DNA of 13,526 nucleotides from Pseudoneurospora amorphoporcata (taxonomy: Eukaryota > Ascomycota > Sordariomycetes > Sordariales > Sordariaceae), in assembly GCA_033297205.1 (NCBI GenBank), contig MU859481.1, positions 1-13,526 on the forward strand, given 5' to 3'. The notes under the pieces are model-generated. The model made no database searches, was not told the DNA's origin, and worked only from the letters and a program-made list of their open reading frames with translations. Positions 1 through 7,861 of the stretch are shown here, piece by piece. The position numbers were made by a program, and so were the translations under genes. Each line of letters begins with the position of its first letter. Position 1 is the stretch's first letter.

Positions 1-95
1 TTCTGGCCCGTGCTTGACCTCCCGGGTGTTACACTGGTTATCACCAGTGAGTGGTCGGATCTTGGGCGACCCTAGTGTCGCTTAAGTTCGTAACA
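1..95 (-). mobile_element. 5' end of a minus-strand LTR (partial, runs off the window)
   Basis: Read on the minus strand, this stretch starts at position 95 with TGTTACGAACTTAAGCGA. The same terminal sequence starts the LTRs at 7463-7861 and 8510-8911. After about 18 bases it diverges from them, so it appears to be a related but distinct LTR subfamily. A 7-bp-arm hairpin (32-38 with 43-49) lies inside it, in keeping with the hairpin-rich U3 of its relatives. It abuts a repeat array exactly at position 96, so GTCGC at 96-100 is the candidate target-site duplication. The matching copy would lie left of the window, so this cannot be confirmed here. Confidence 0.6.
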
Positions 96-480
96 GTCGC
101 TGACTTGGAGGGGTTGTCAGGGCAAAATTGCGTCGCTGACTTGAAGGGGGTTGTCAGGGCGAGAATCGCGTCGCTGACTTGGAGGGGTTGTCAGGGCAAA
201 ATTGCGTCGCTGACTTGAATAGGATTTAGATAATCCTCATGAGGTGTCGGTAGATTGTCGACTTGGGGGGTTGTCAGGGCGAGAATCGCGTCGCTGACTT
301 GGGGGGGTTGTCAGGGCAAAATTGCGTCGCTGACTTTGGAAGGGTTGTCAGGGCAAAATTGCGTCGCTGACTTGAATAGGATTTAGATAATCCTCATGAG
401 GTGTCGGTAGATCGTCGACTTGGGGTGTCAGGGAGATCGTCTGACTTGGAGTTGTCAGGGCGAGAATCGCGTCGCTGACT
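96..480 (-). repeat. Degenerate tandem repeat, 36-bp basic unit (12 codons), within a gag-like region
   Basis: The motif GTCGCTGAC recurs on the plus strand at 96, 132, 170, 206, 290, 326, 363 and 471, with basic spacings of 36-38 bp. A longer variant carrying GAATAGGATTTAGATAATCC and a GTCGGTAGAT(T/C)GTCGACTTGG tail occurs twice, at 206-265 and 363-422, giving a higher-order period of 157 bp. Read on the minus strand the intact unit is exactly 12 codons and encodes VSDAILALTTPQ. Another version of the unit has lost one base and reads into TGA. A period divisible by three and a conserved peptide suggest a coding minisatellite that later decayed. It follows a gag-like start at 745 or 702. Confidence 0.8.
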
Positions 481-745
481 TGTTGTTGTTGGGAGGTCGC
501 GTTTGACTAACGTTGCGACAGAGGTGACCATTTTGGCTTTGGTCGAGGTTGATAAATTGATGACTGAGATCTGGGTTTATCGTGGTCGCTGTAAAATGTG
601 TAGGAAGATCGTTAGCGGGGTAACTGAGTGGCCGCTGAGTTGATGGCGGAAAATCGTCGTCGTTGGAGTTAAATCTGAGTCGATGGTGATGATTGTCGCC
701 ATTTCCTCCTTGAAGATGGGGATCGCTGCCCTCCTGCACCCCCAT
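455..745 (-). pseudogene. Possible Gag N-terminus of a half-tRNA-primed LTR element
   Basis: An open frame of about 96 codons starts about 50 bases downstream (minus strand) of the primer-binding site, where the Gag start of an LTR retrotransposon is expected. It begins MGVQEGSDPH and is rich in Asn, His, Pro and Gln. A second ATG at 702-700 in another frame has a better fungal start context (GGAAATGGCG), so the true start is uncertain. The frame then enters the 12-codon repeats, where the repeat peptide is read in a different frame, implying at least one frameshift. I do not recognise a Gag domain or zinc knuckle. The call rests on position and on the primer-binding site. It may be leader sequence rather than protein. 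Confidence 0.35.
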
Positions 746-794
746 AAATGAAGGCGCAGGAGGCTAGAATAGCTTCCAAAAAGGGTGCGCGCGA

Positions 795-815
795 TGCGCG
801 AGAGGGCTCATAACC
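795..815 (-). promoter_or_regulatory. Primer-binding site, half-tRNA (initiator Met) type
   Basis: On the minus strand, two bases after a CA that can end the LTR (position 818), the sequence reads GGTTATGAGCCC and then CTCGCGC. Its complement, GGGCTCATAACC at 804-815, has the anticodon-arm sequence of eukaryotic initiator Met tRNA, with the CAT anticodon in the loop. Drosophila copia and yeast Ty5 prime reverse transcription from an internal cleavage product of this tRNA rather than from its 3' CCA end. Position, orientation and sequence therefore fit a copia-type half-tRNA primer site. The match extends partly into the D-arm side (GCGCGAG). The host tRNA is not visible here, so the exact length of complementarity is unknown. 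Confidence 0.65.
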
Positions 816-817
816 TA

Positions 818-1015
818 TGAGATGGATCACGAATGATGGGAATGATGATGATTGAGGGATCCAGCTAACTGAGGCTGGAAGGGATCGCCAGCTATATAGA
901 GCTGGCGATACAAAGAGGAGGAAGGTCTGCAAAGGAGGGGATTCTGGGAAGTGCCAGAACCGCTGTCAAAGAGGGTGCCTGCAGGGCAAAGGACTAGCGG
1001 TCTGTGCAGCAAACG
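818..1015 (-). mobile_element. 5'-truncated minus-strand LTR of the half-tRNA-primed element
   Basis: This stretch precedes the primer-binding site in the minus direction and would end with CA at 818. It carries a TATATAG box at about 894-899 (minus strand), roughly 75 bases from the LTR end, which fits a U3/R promoter. No TGTT-type LTR start is visible before the copia coding sequence begins around 1023, so the LTR seems to have lost its 5' end at that junction. The right boundary is approximate. No coding sequence is evident. Confidence 0.45.
884..909. promoter_or_regulatory. 10-bp inverted repeat enclosing a TATA box
   Basis: ATCGCCAGCT (884-893) and AGCTGGCGAT (900-909) are perfect inverted arms around ATATAG. 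On the minus strand the centre and its edge read CTATATAG, a plausible TATA box for the truncated LTR. The palindrome could extrude as a cruciform or bind a dimeric factor. No function is shown by the sequence alone. Confidence 0.6.
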
Positions 1016-1022
1016 CCTAGAA

Positions 1023-4000
1023 TCTTCTTACAGTAGGACTTATTACGCCTACTATATAGGTATTGCTGAGCTCACCATACCGTCAGACGACGGCGCCTTT
1101 GATCGAGTTACTATTAAAGATGCTTATTATTGTCCAGTTACAACCGCTAACCTTCTTAGCCGACAATTAATGCTCGACGTTGGAATGGAATGGAATATGC
1201 GGTCCAATTCTATTGTGTACGTTCACACGCCCAAGACTACTAAATATAATACTCTTCGAGGAGGAGTACCGGTTATACCGACTTCCAAGCCTCCCGACTT
1301 CAGTCAAAATCAGATCACCCCCGGCCACGCCCTACTCGCCTTAATTAATTATTAGACTATGTACCGACGTTTGATGTACGCCGGGAAGGAGATGGTTATT
1401 AAAGCTTGTAAGGATATTGGGATCGATCTCAAGAACATTAATAACGACTTTTGCGAGGATTGTGTCTTCGCTAAGTTATAAGACGTTATTCCTAAGACTT
1501 CTTACCCGGTTGTTATTAGGCTATTGGAGTTCGTTAGGATTGACGTTATTTATAATAAGGAACTAGGCTACCTTGGCTACTATTATACGGTCTACTTCGT
1601 CGACGTTGTTACAAGCTATCACTGGGTACGGTTCTGTGCTAATAAAGGTGATGCTTTTGAAGCTATTAAAGAATGGAAGACTTGTGTGGAGATTCAAAGC
1701 GGCCTTAAAGTTAAGGTTGTTGGTATTGATAGCGGTCTTGAATTTGGATTGTCAACCTCTGATTTCCATAAGAGCAAGCTTGTCGTGTGAGTAAGACAAG
1801 AAGGTATAGAGATTTATAAGTCGACGGCCTATTTACTTTGGATGAATAGTAAGGTAGAAGTGGCGGGCAAGATTATTATGACGCGCAGCCGCGCCTTAAT
1901 TATCGAGCATAAGATTCCAGTTAAACTGTAGCCCTTTGTCGTTGATAGTGTAGTTAAGATTCTTAATCTTCTACCTTCCAAGTCCAACCTAGAATATAAG
2001 AGTCCTTACGAACTCTTCGCTAGAGTAGCTAATTTGCTAGAGTCGTTAGTCAAACCGTATATACGCTACCTTCGCAGCTATTTCTATACTGCTTACTATC
2101 ACATCAAACCTCAGAAGAGAGTGCAAGGCGATAAGTTCGTTCCTAGGTTACGAAAGGGTAAGCTTATTACTTACAATAACCTTTACGGCCGTATTTACCG
2201 TATTTGGGATGAAGAATTGGAAAAAGTCGTCCGGGCAAGTGCTGTCTGATTCTATGAGGGTGATTACGATAATTAGGATCCTCCTGTCGAGGATACTGAA
2301 TATGAAGTCATCTTTAATGACTAGACTGTTTAGGAGATTGAGGAGGTTATCGCTAAAGGCTAGAACATCTACGTTGTAGTGCAAAATACGTGGAAGCCGG
2401 ATGTCGAAGAAGAACTACAAAGCCCCAAAGTATAAGAGCTACCTTCCTAAGACTCATCGCTTAAAGCGCCACCCGTCTAAGAACCCTTTTAACCTCTATA
2501 TTTCACGCCTTCTGCTATACTAGACCCTAGTTCACAGTCTATATAGGCTACCTAAGCCTAATTTGAGAAGACTACTGCTGAGATAGCGATTCCCTCTATT
2601 GAACCCGTCGAAGAAGTTATCTTTTAGATGGACGACGAGGACTACAGAGATTTGGAAGGAGAGGTTCCTACTCCCTTAGAGGAACACCCTTTCCCGGAAG
2701 ATTCGCCAAATCTGGGCATGATAGCCGCTTCGGCAGTTCGACCCCAGACTCCTCCGCCTTCCCCTTCCCCTACTAATATCCCTCTCCTTCCCCCTACCCC
2801 TGGAGAGGATATGGTGGAGCAACTAGTATAACTTCAACAAGCTTCTTCTCGACCTCAACGAACTGCGGCACAGAAACCTAAAGGTTTCAAATATGGCCAG
2901 GAGCAAGTCACTAATGGCACTAAAAAGCTGGTGTTCTTTTACAGTAATTTCCCACCTAAAGCTCATTCTCTTCTAGTCTTTTATTATGGCATTGATGAAC
3001 TACGCATTGTTCTACCTCAGGTTGTCTGCCTTACCTCTATCAAAGTCGATAATAATCTTCGACACTTTGAAAAATCTAATATCCCGAAGAATTATCATTA
3101 GGCCCGGCGCTTGGCCAACTACGAGAAGTGGTGGCTTCCAGCGATGAAGCGCCAGGTCTAGTCCTTGGAAGATTAAGAGGTGTACTTCCTTGTCAAAAAG
3201 AAGGATGGTATGAAGGTCTTGCTAGGAAAATAGGTATACGACGAAAAGATGGATCCACATACCTATGAGCTTACTGCCCGAGCAAGATGGGTGGTGTGCG
3301 GTAACTTCGAAGACGGAGCCTGGGATTTCCAAGATGTTTACGCGGCTGTGGCAAATAGCGTAAGCGTTCGAACCTTCCTCGCCCTTATGGCTGCCTTGGA
3401 CTTGGAATGTCACTAGTTCGACTTTAACACGGCCTTTCTCAACGCGTCCATTCTACCCGACGATATTTACTACGTCCAACAGCCAACTGGCCTTGAAAAA
3501 GGCCACGATATGGTCTGTCAACTGCGACGAGCACTCTACGGCCTCAAGCGCAGCTTTCTATATTGGTTTAAGACTTTGGTTCCCGCCATAAAGAAGTGTA
3601 GATTCGAGCCACTTAGTGTAATGATTGTCCTATATGTGGACGATTTCCTCGTTGCAGCAAAGACTGTCGATACTATCAACGAGATTAGCGGGAAGCTTGC
3701 TCAATACTTCAAGATGAAATACTTGGGAGAAGTCAAGACGTTCTTAGGCTACGAGGTTATTCGGAATCGCTTATAACGTACAGTCTTTGTAATATAGGAA
3801 CGATATACTAGATCGTTGATATCCAAGTTTGGGTATGAGGGTCTTTACGGCGTCAAGTCTCCTTGGCCACCCAACTTCGTTTTGGAAGATGGCGATTTAC
3901 TCCCTAACGAAGGGAAGCCCTACTTGAAAAAGACAGGCTCGGTCAATTACCTCTTGACAGGCACCAGACCTGACATTACTTATACGGTAAATCGATTGTA

Positions 4001-4619
4001 CGAAGGCAATGCTAAACCTACAAATCGCCATCTTGAGTTGATGAAGCACCTCTTCCGCTATCTCATCTATACAGCTGAGCTTGGTATCCTTCTAGGTGGA
4101 AAGCCGTCTCCAGGCAACGACAACGTCATTAATCTGCGTCTTCGAGTATATGCGGACGCCTCATTTGCCGACGAGAAATTCACGCGCTATTCGATAGGTG
4201 GCTATGTGGTGTTTTTGGGAGCTGGTCCAGTATATTGGAAGTCGAAGAAATAGGCCTTTGTGACACTGAGCACCACTGAGGCTGAACATTCGAATCTCAC
4301 CCCGGCAGTAATATTTGCGCTTTGGATCTCGGGCATGCTTGCAGAGCTGGGAGCTCCCTAGCCAGCACCCTCGTTGATCTACACTGATAGCAAGAACGCT
4401 CGCCACCAGGTTATGAATCCACAGGTCGCGGCAAGGAACAGGTGTATCGATGTACAGTATAAGTGGTTGATTAAGTAAGTCCAACAGGGCAAGTTCACGG
4501 TCACCCACATTCCCGGCGATGAGATGATCGCTGATGGCTTCACGAAGCCACTCAACGCTGAAAAGCACGGAAAATTTGTCAAGATACTAGGTTTAGCATT
4601 TAGGAACATTATCTCGTAA
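1023..4619 (+). pseudogene. Ty1/copia polyprotein relic 1 (integrase, RT, RNase H), RIP-type decay
   Basis: A copia-order polyprotein runs in one frame from about 1023 to the TAA at 4617. It starts in the stretch just before GAG-pre-integrase (NLLS at about 1150). The integrase follows, with CEDC at about 1455 and catalytic Asp, Asp and Glu codons at 1542, 1728 and 1857. The integrase C-terminus lies at about 2030-2290 and an acidic, proline-rich linker at about 2290-2900. Reverse transcriptase covers about 3090-3900, with FDFNTAFLN near 3420 and YVDD at 3633-3644. RNase H runs from about 4140, with YADASFAD, STTEAE and YTDSKNA. The aspartic protease and Gag are missing, so the copy is 5'-truncated. 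About 28 premature stops interrupt it, for example TAG at 1353, TAA at 1479, TGA at 1788, TAG at 1929, 2322, 3414, 4251 and 4359. Most sit where relatives carry Gln or Trp. No frameshift is needed, but about 12 codons are missing just before YVDD. It is not functional. Confidence 0.93.
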
Positions 4620-4725
4620 GGAAGCAGGTACATAGGGAAACAGGACAAGGCTGAAAGAGCCACAGGGGGTAGAAAATACCAAGAAAAGTATTACGGGATT
4701 GTTTACATGTATGATAGCTGTGTTG

Positions 4726-4862
4726 GTCTAAGGGGGTGTGTTGGGCCGCCGCCACCTGGTAAGGTTAGCTGGCACTTGACCCACTTTCACTTCCAGACCA
4801 CACCAGTATTTTTTCCTTCTTTCTTTCTCTTCCCGTAGCGCTTTCTTTCGTCATCATCCACA
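4726..4862 (+). mobile_element. Polypurine tract and short 3' LTR of copia relic 1
   Basis: About 110 bases after the RNase H stop, AGGGGGTG (4731-4738) is followed by TGTTGGGCCG. The second copia relic has the same arrangement (GGGGGCG then TGTTGTCGGG at 11151), and the sequences before the two tracts are similar (TGTTTAC, ATGATAG). The LTR therefore starts at about 4739. Its pyrimidine-rich body, with CAGTATTTTTTCC, parallels CTGTATTTTAGCC in the other copy. The end is not certain: CA at 4862 would give about 124 bp, close to the ~130 bp of the other LTR. The sequence then passes into the gypsy fragment somewhere between about 4862 and 4915. Confidence 0.6.
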
Positions 4863-4884
4863 ATATCATCATTTCTTTAATTCA

Positions 4885-6168
4885 GCATATCGCTTCCCAT
4901 ATGCCTTCTTTTATTTCTAAAGGATGCTCAATTGGTTGACGAACTTGGGTGAGATGAGGTTCAACTGAGCTCCGGAATCTACCAGCGCAAGGGCTTGGTA
5001 GTTTCCCCAATGAGCCACGACCTTCAGTCGTTGGTCTTGGTTCCCTTCTTCCGCAGCTGCAACCTCTGCAAATGCTACGGGGTCTTGGATTTTGTGTTTC
5101 CGGCGGCTGCATCGTCGGATGATCCGTTTCGTCTAGGGACTTAGTTTTTGTCAGGCCTCCCTGAAAGCCCTGAGCCGTTTCCCAATTCCTGGCTATAGTC
5201 GTAGGGAGCGTCCTCCACCTCAGTTTCGTAGTTGTCCAGCAGACTACGTTCCTATAACCAAGCCAAATAGATAGCTTTCTCTTCCTCAGTGTTACTATCC
5301 GAGTCGACTTCTGTCTCGTAAGCCTTAGCTTTCTACCTCATGTGGATAGGGTAGTCGGCTGTGGGACACCATCCCTAACGAGAGTTAGCATCTCCCTATC
5401 TCACGTAGGTATATACGTTAAGTAGTCGGGCTGCGAGTCTCCTGGGGGATAGCCACTCGTCCTGTTTTCCGAATGGTCATAGCCTGAACGCAAACTATTC
5501 GTTAATAATAATGGTATCTTGGGGGTTGCCTCGGCTATAAGTGCGGGTGACTGGCTTAGGTTGTTTATACGTGTCTAGTCTCCTAGTAGGCCAGAAGCGG
5601 TTGTCCCGTTTCTTCCCGTAATGCTCGTAGCATCCGTTAGTGATGCATTGGAACCACGGCATCCGGTAGTGCGCGAAGTATAGGGGGTGCATTTGGGCTG
5701 TGTCTCCTTTGATTGGCTGGTAGGCCCTTGTCGTTCTGGGCAGCTCTTCCCAATCCCTAGTGCTTTTCCTCTCAATGACGACTGCTCGCTTTTCCCAAAA
5801 GTCGTCCCACTTCTCGTTTTCCTAGCTCTTCCGGCGGTAGTTTTCTAAAGGGTCTATCCAGTGACCAGTAGCTGAGTTGTCAGGGGGTCCGTACGGGTTA
5901 ATAAGATCCCGAATGTCGCTTCTTTCAGTTTCAGGCGTCGATGGTGGTGTTGTAGATATATAGCTGACTTCTTCCATGTCGGCGCCCGATGAATCTGGGG
6001 GTCCTCTTGATCAAGCCCGTTGGATGTGTCCCATTGTACTTCGAGGTCGTAATATTAAACTCGGTCCATAGCATCTTCGAGATCGTCCTGGTCGTAGTCG
6101 ATGCTGGCGATCTCGACTACCCTCGCCCCTTCTACCGCTGCAGCCTCGGATCTCTTCTACTTCAACTA
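4885..6168 (-). pseudogene. Ty3/gypsy pol N-terminus: post-zinc-knuckle linker and aspartic protease, truncated
   Basis: This minus-strand coding relic continues from the Gag at 6169-7109. After the zinc knuckle comes an acidic linker, then a block with W-F-Q-C-x4-C-x2-H (Cys and His codons at 5621-5647) followed by FWPTR. Another acidic segment (ETEVDSDSNTEEE, about 5330-5290) follows. A retropepsin core follows, with ALVDSGAQLNLIS: the Asp-Ser-Gly codons are at 4979-4971 and the motif is followed by PKFVNQLS. The protease matures the Gag-Pol polyprotein in this family. Several frameshifts and stops (many TAG/TAA) break the frame. Homology ends at about 4885-4915 against the copia LTR, so RT, RNase H, integrase and the 3' LTR are absent on this side. 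The family call is firm; the left boundary is approximate. Confidence 0.82.
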
Positions 6169-7109
6169 CTTAGGGACACAGCAATTTTTCTTTATATGCC
6201 CCTTTTTCCCGCAGTTGAAACACGTAACCTAAGAGAGGTCCCGTTTGCCTTGACTGGCTTATGCAGCGTCGATTTCCATAGGTCTAGAATGGGTGGTTCT
6301 AGAAATGTGTGTGCCCTAGGTCCGCTTCTTCTTGGTATTGTTACTGTTGCCGCTGGACCTGAGAGGAACGAAGGCAGACGTCCTACCTTTCTTCTCTTGC
6401 TCTCGCTGGAACTGGCGGTCATCGATGCGGATAGCTTTGTCCATATAGGCATCGATGGAATCGGGTCGGTCCTCCTTGTAGAGTTCATCCTTGACTCTGT
6501 CCTTGAGGCCGTTGTAAAACAGTTGCATTAGCCCGTCGTCGTTGATGTTACTGCAAAGCGCATCCAGCTTGAAGAGTGCAGCGTAGGCTGAGGCAGACTT
6601 GTTTGTTAAAGATGGGTTAGGCGTTCCTGAGCCCTCCGAGTCTTATCCTTTTCTTTAAAGACCTTAGAGAGTGCCTCGGTAAAGGCGACGTAAGAGTTTA
6701 AAACCTTCTTAGTGAAGTCCGAAGCTTGGTCTCCGTTTTCGTAGTGGTCTTTGAGGATAGGCTCATACCAAGTGAGCGCTTTGTCCTTAAGCCTAGTTCC
6801 CGCGTAGGTAACCTTCTTATATTCAGTAGCAAACTAGTCGTCATAGAAGTCGAAGTAGGTTTGCATTTGAATTAGAAATCCCGCGAGGGTAGTTTGCTAG
6901 CCGTCAAACTCCTTGGGTGCGGACAACTTAACTCTCTTGCGTTTCTTGGGAGAAGTTCCTTCTCCCGCCTTCGCTTCGGGGCGTCCGGACTCGGCCTGAA
7001 GCTGTGCTTCCAGCTGGTTGATGCGGTCCTGCATAGCCTTGAGCTGCTGATGCAGGGCGGTGACGTTCAGGAGTTCGCCCTAAATGGTGGGTCCGGCGGA
7101 GGAAGACAT
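6169..7109 (-). pseudogene. Ty3/gypsy Gag relic with CCHC zinc knuckle
   Basis: The likely start is the ATG at 7109-7107 (MSSSAGP), 57 bases after the LTR end. Codons 15-40 form a coiled-coil-like helix (LHQQLKAMQDRINQLEAQL). A basic patch (KKRKR) follows, then the capsid-like core: PKEFDG, FLIQMQTYFDFY, VTYAGTRLKDKALTWYEP. A frameshift at about 6610-6650 moves the frame, after which GLMQLFYNGLKDRVKDEL and the basic tail continue. The zinc knuckle at 6222-6181 reads CFNCGKKGHIKKNC, a perfect C-x2-C-x4-H-x4-C for genomic RNA binding. In-frame TAG occurs early (codon 10, and after DG), where Gln or Trp is expected. A long plus-strand open frame opposite this gene is only its antisense shadow. 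The family assignment is strong and the gene is dead. Confidence 0.88.
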
Positions 7110-7166
7110 AGTAAAGCGAAGATACCTTCAGTACTATCCGAGATAGGCCAAAGGGAGTAGTCAACG
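7110..7166 (-). other. Leader between LTR and gag of the gypsy element
   Basis: This is a 57-base untranslated leader. Directly after the LTR end (TCACA) it reads CGTTGACTACTCCC on the minus strand. A primer-binding site should lie here, but I cannot match it to a tRNA 3' end: the usual TGG is absent at the expected place. Priming type is left open. Confidence 0.5.
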
Positions 7167-7462
7167 TGTGACGAACGGCAGTCTAATCTGCCTAAGTGAG
7201 ATAGCTGAAGGTAAAGACTATCAGTGCTGTTCAGTGAAGCTAAAAGGTTCACAACAAGTATGGTAGCGTTATACGTATCTTAGTGATAAAGATCAATTGA
7301 CTACTGTTGAACTTATCTGACAATCTGCGTTCTCTAGTTGCCCTTATATCTATCTTAAGTCTTGCTTGCTCACTCGCGACTCCTACTCACTGTGAGCACC
7401 TGCTCATCGTAAGCACTTGCTCACTGTGAGCACTTACTTAGCGTGAGCACTATAGTACCACG
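7167..7462 (-). mobile_element. LTR 1 of the gypsy element, variant U3, 5' end missing or altered
   Basis: Its 3' end, CTGCCGTTCGTCACA on the minus strand, adjoins the gag leader. About 170 bases (R-U5) match the LTRs at 7463-7861 and 8510-8911 closely. Upstream, the sequence is different: the minus-strand TATA box GATATAAGG (about 7341-7350) is retained in place, but U3 is a new sequence with GCTCACTGTGAGC-type palindromes. It lacks the TGTTACGAAC start found in its relatives. It begins instead near TGGTACTATAG at 7460, which may be a truncation or a recombination scar. Confidence 0.75.
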
Positions 7463-7861
7463 TGTGACGAACGGCAGTCTAATCTGCCTAAGTGGGATAG
7501 CTGAAGGTAAGACTATCAGTGCTGTTCGGTGAAGCTAAAAGGTTTACAATAAGTATAGTAGCGTTATACGTATTTCGGTAATAAAGATTAATTGACTACT
7601 GGCGAACTATCTGACACTCTGAGTTCCTCAGTCGTCCTTTTATACTGCATGCTTCAGATGCTCCTTCGTAATGTGGTGAGCCCAGCTCACCTCCATGGTC
7701 GTGGCTCACGTCTGTTGTCGTGAGCCTGGCTCACTTCGTGAGCTCGGCTCACTTTGTCAATCGTGAGCCCGCTCTGGGCCTATGGTCGTATAGCCTAACC
7801 CCTTTTGGTAGCTTGTGTTCCCAGGCCTGGTTAGCCCACGAACTCGCTTAAGTTCGTAACA
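7463..7861 (-). mobile_element. LTR 2, full-length (399 bp), minus strand
   Basis: On the minus strand it runs from TGTTACGAACTTAAGCGAG (position 7861) to CTGCCGTTCGTCACA (7463), with TG...CA ends. It is a close copy of the solo LTR at 8510-8911 along its whole length; many of the differences visible by eye are transitions. The TATA box TATAAAAGG lies at 7644-7636. U3 has three palindromic GTGAGC/GCTCAC pairs at 7676-7690, 7720-7734 and 7738-7752. No target-site duplication is visible: the left flank is CCACG and the right flank is CACTT. It directly abuts LTR 1 on the left and copia coding sequence on the right. Confidence 0.88.

Noticed and set aside
29..48. Possible primer-binding site TGGTTATCACCAG after TTACA
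   Set aside because: The sequence is largely a hairpin (CACTGGT/ACCAGTG), lies within the LTR defined by the 95 terminus, and matches no tRNA that I can name.
96..480. CRISPR-like array
   Set aside because: The repeats are contiguous with no unique spacers, degenerate, and of codon-length period in a eukaryotic retroelement.
1353..4473. Frequent in-frame TAG suggesting stop-codon reassignment (TAG as Gln)
   Set aside because: TAA and TGA also occur in the same frame, some TAG replace Trp rather than Gln, and relic 2 and the gypsy gag show the same pattern alongside frameshifts. RIP explains all of it.
5989..6531. 180-codon plus-strand open frame
   Set aside because: It lies opposite the gypsy gag, whose capsid-like core and zinc knuckle are clear on the minus strand; it is an antisense shadow.
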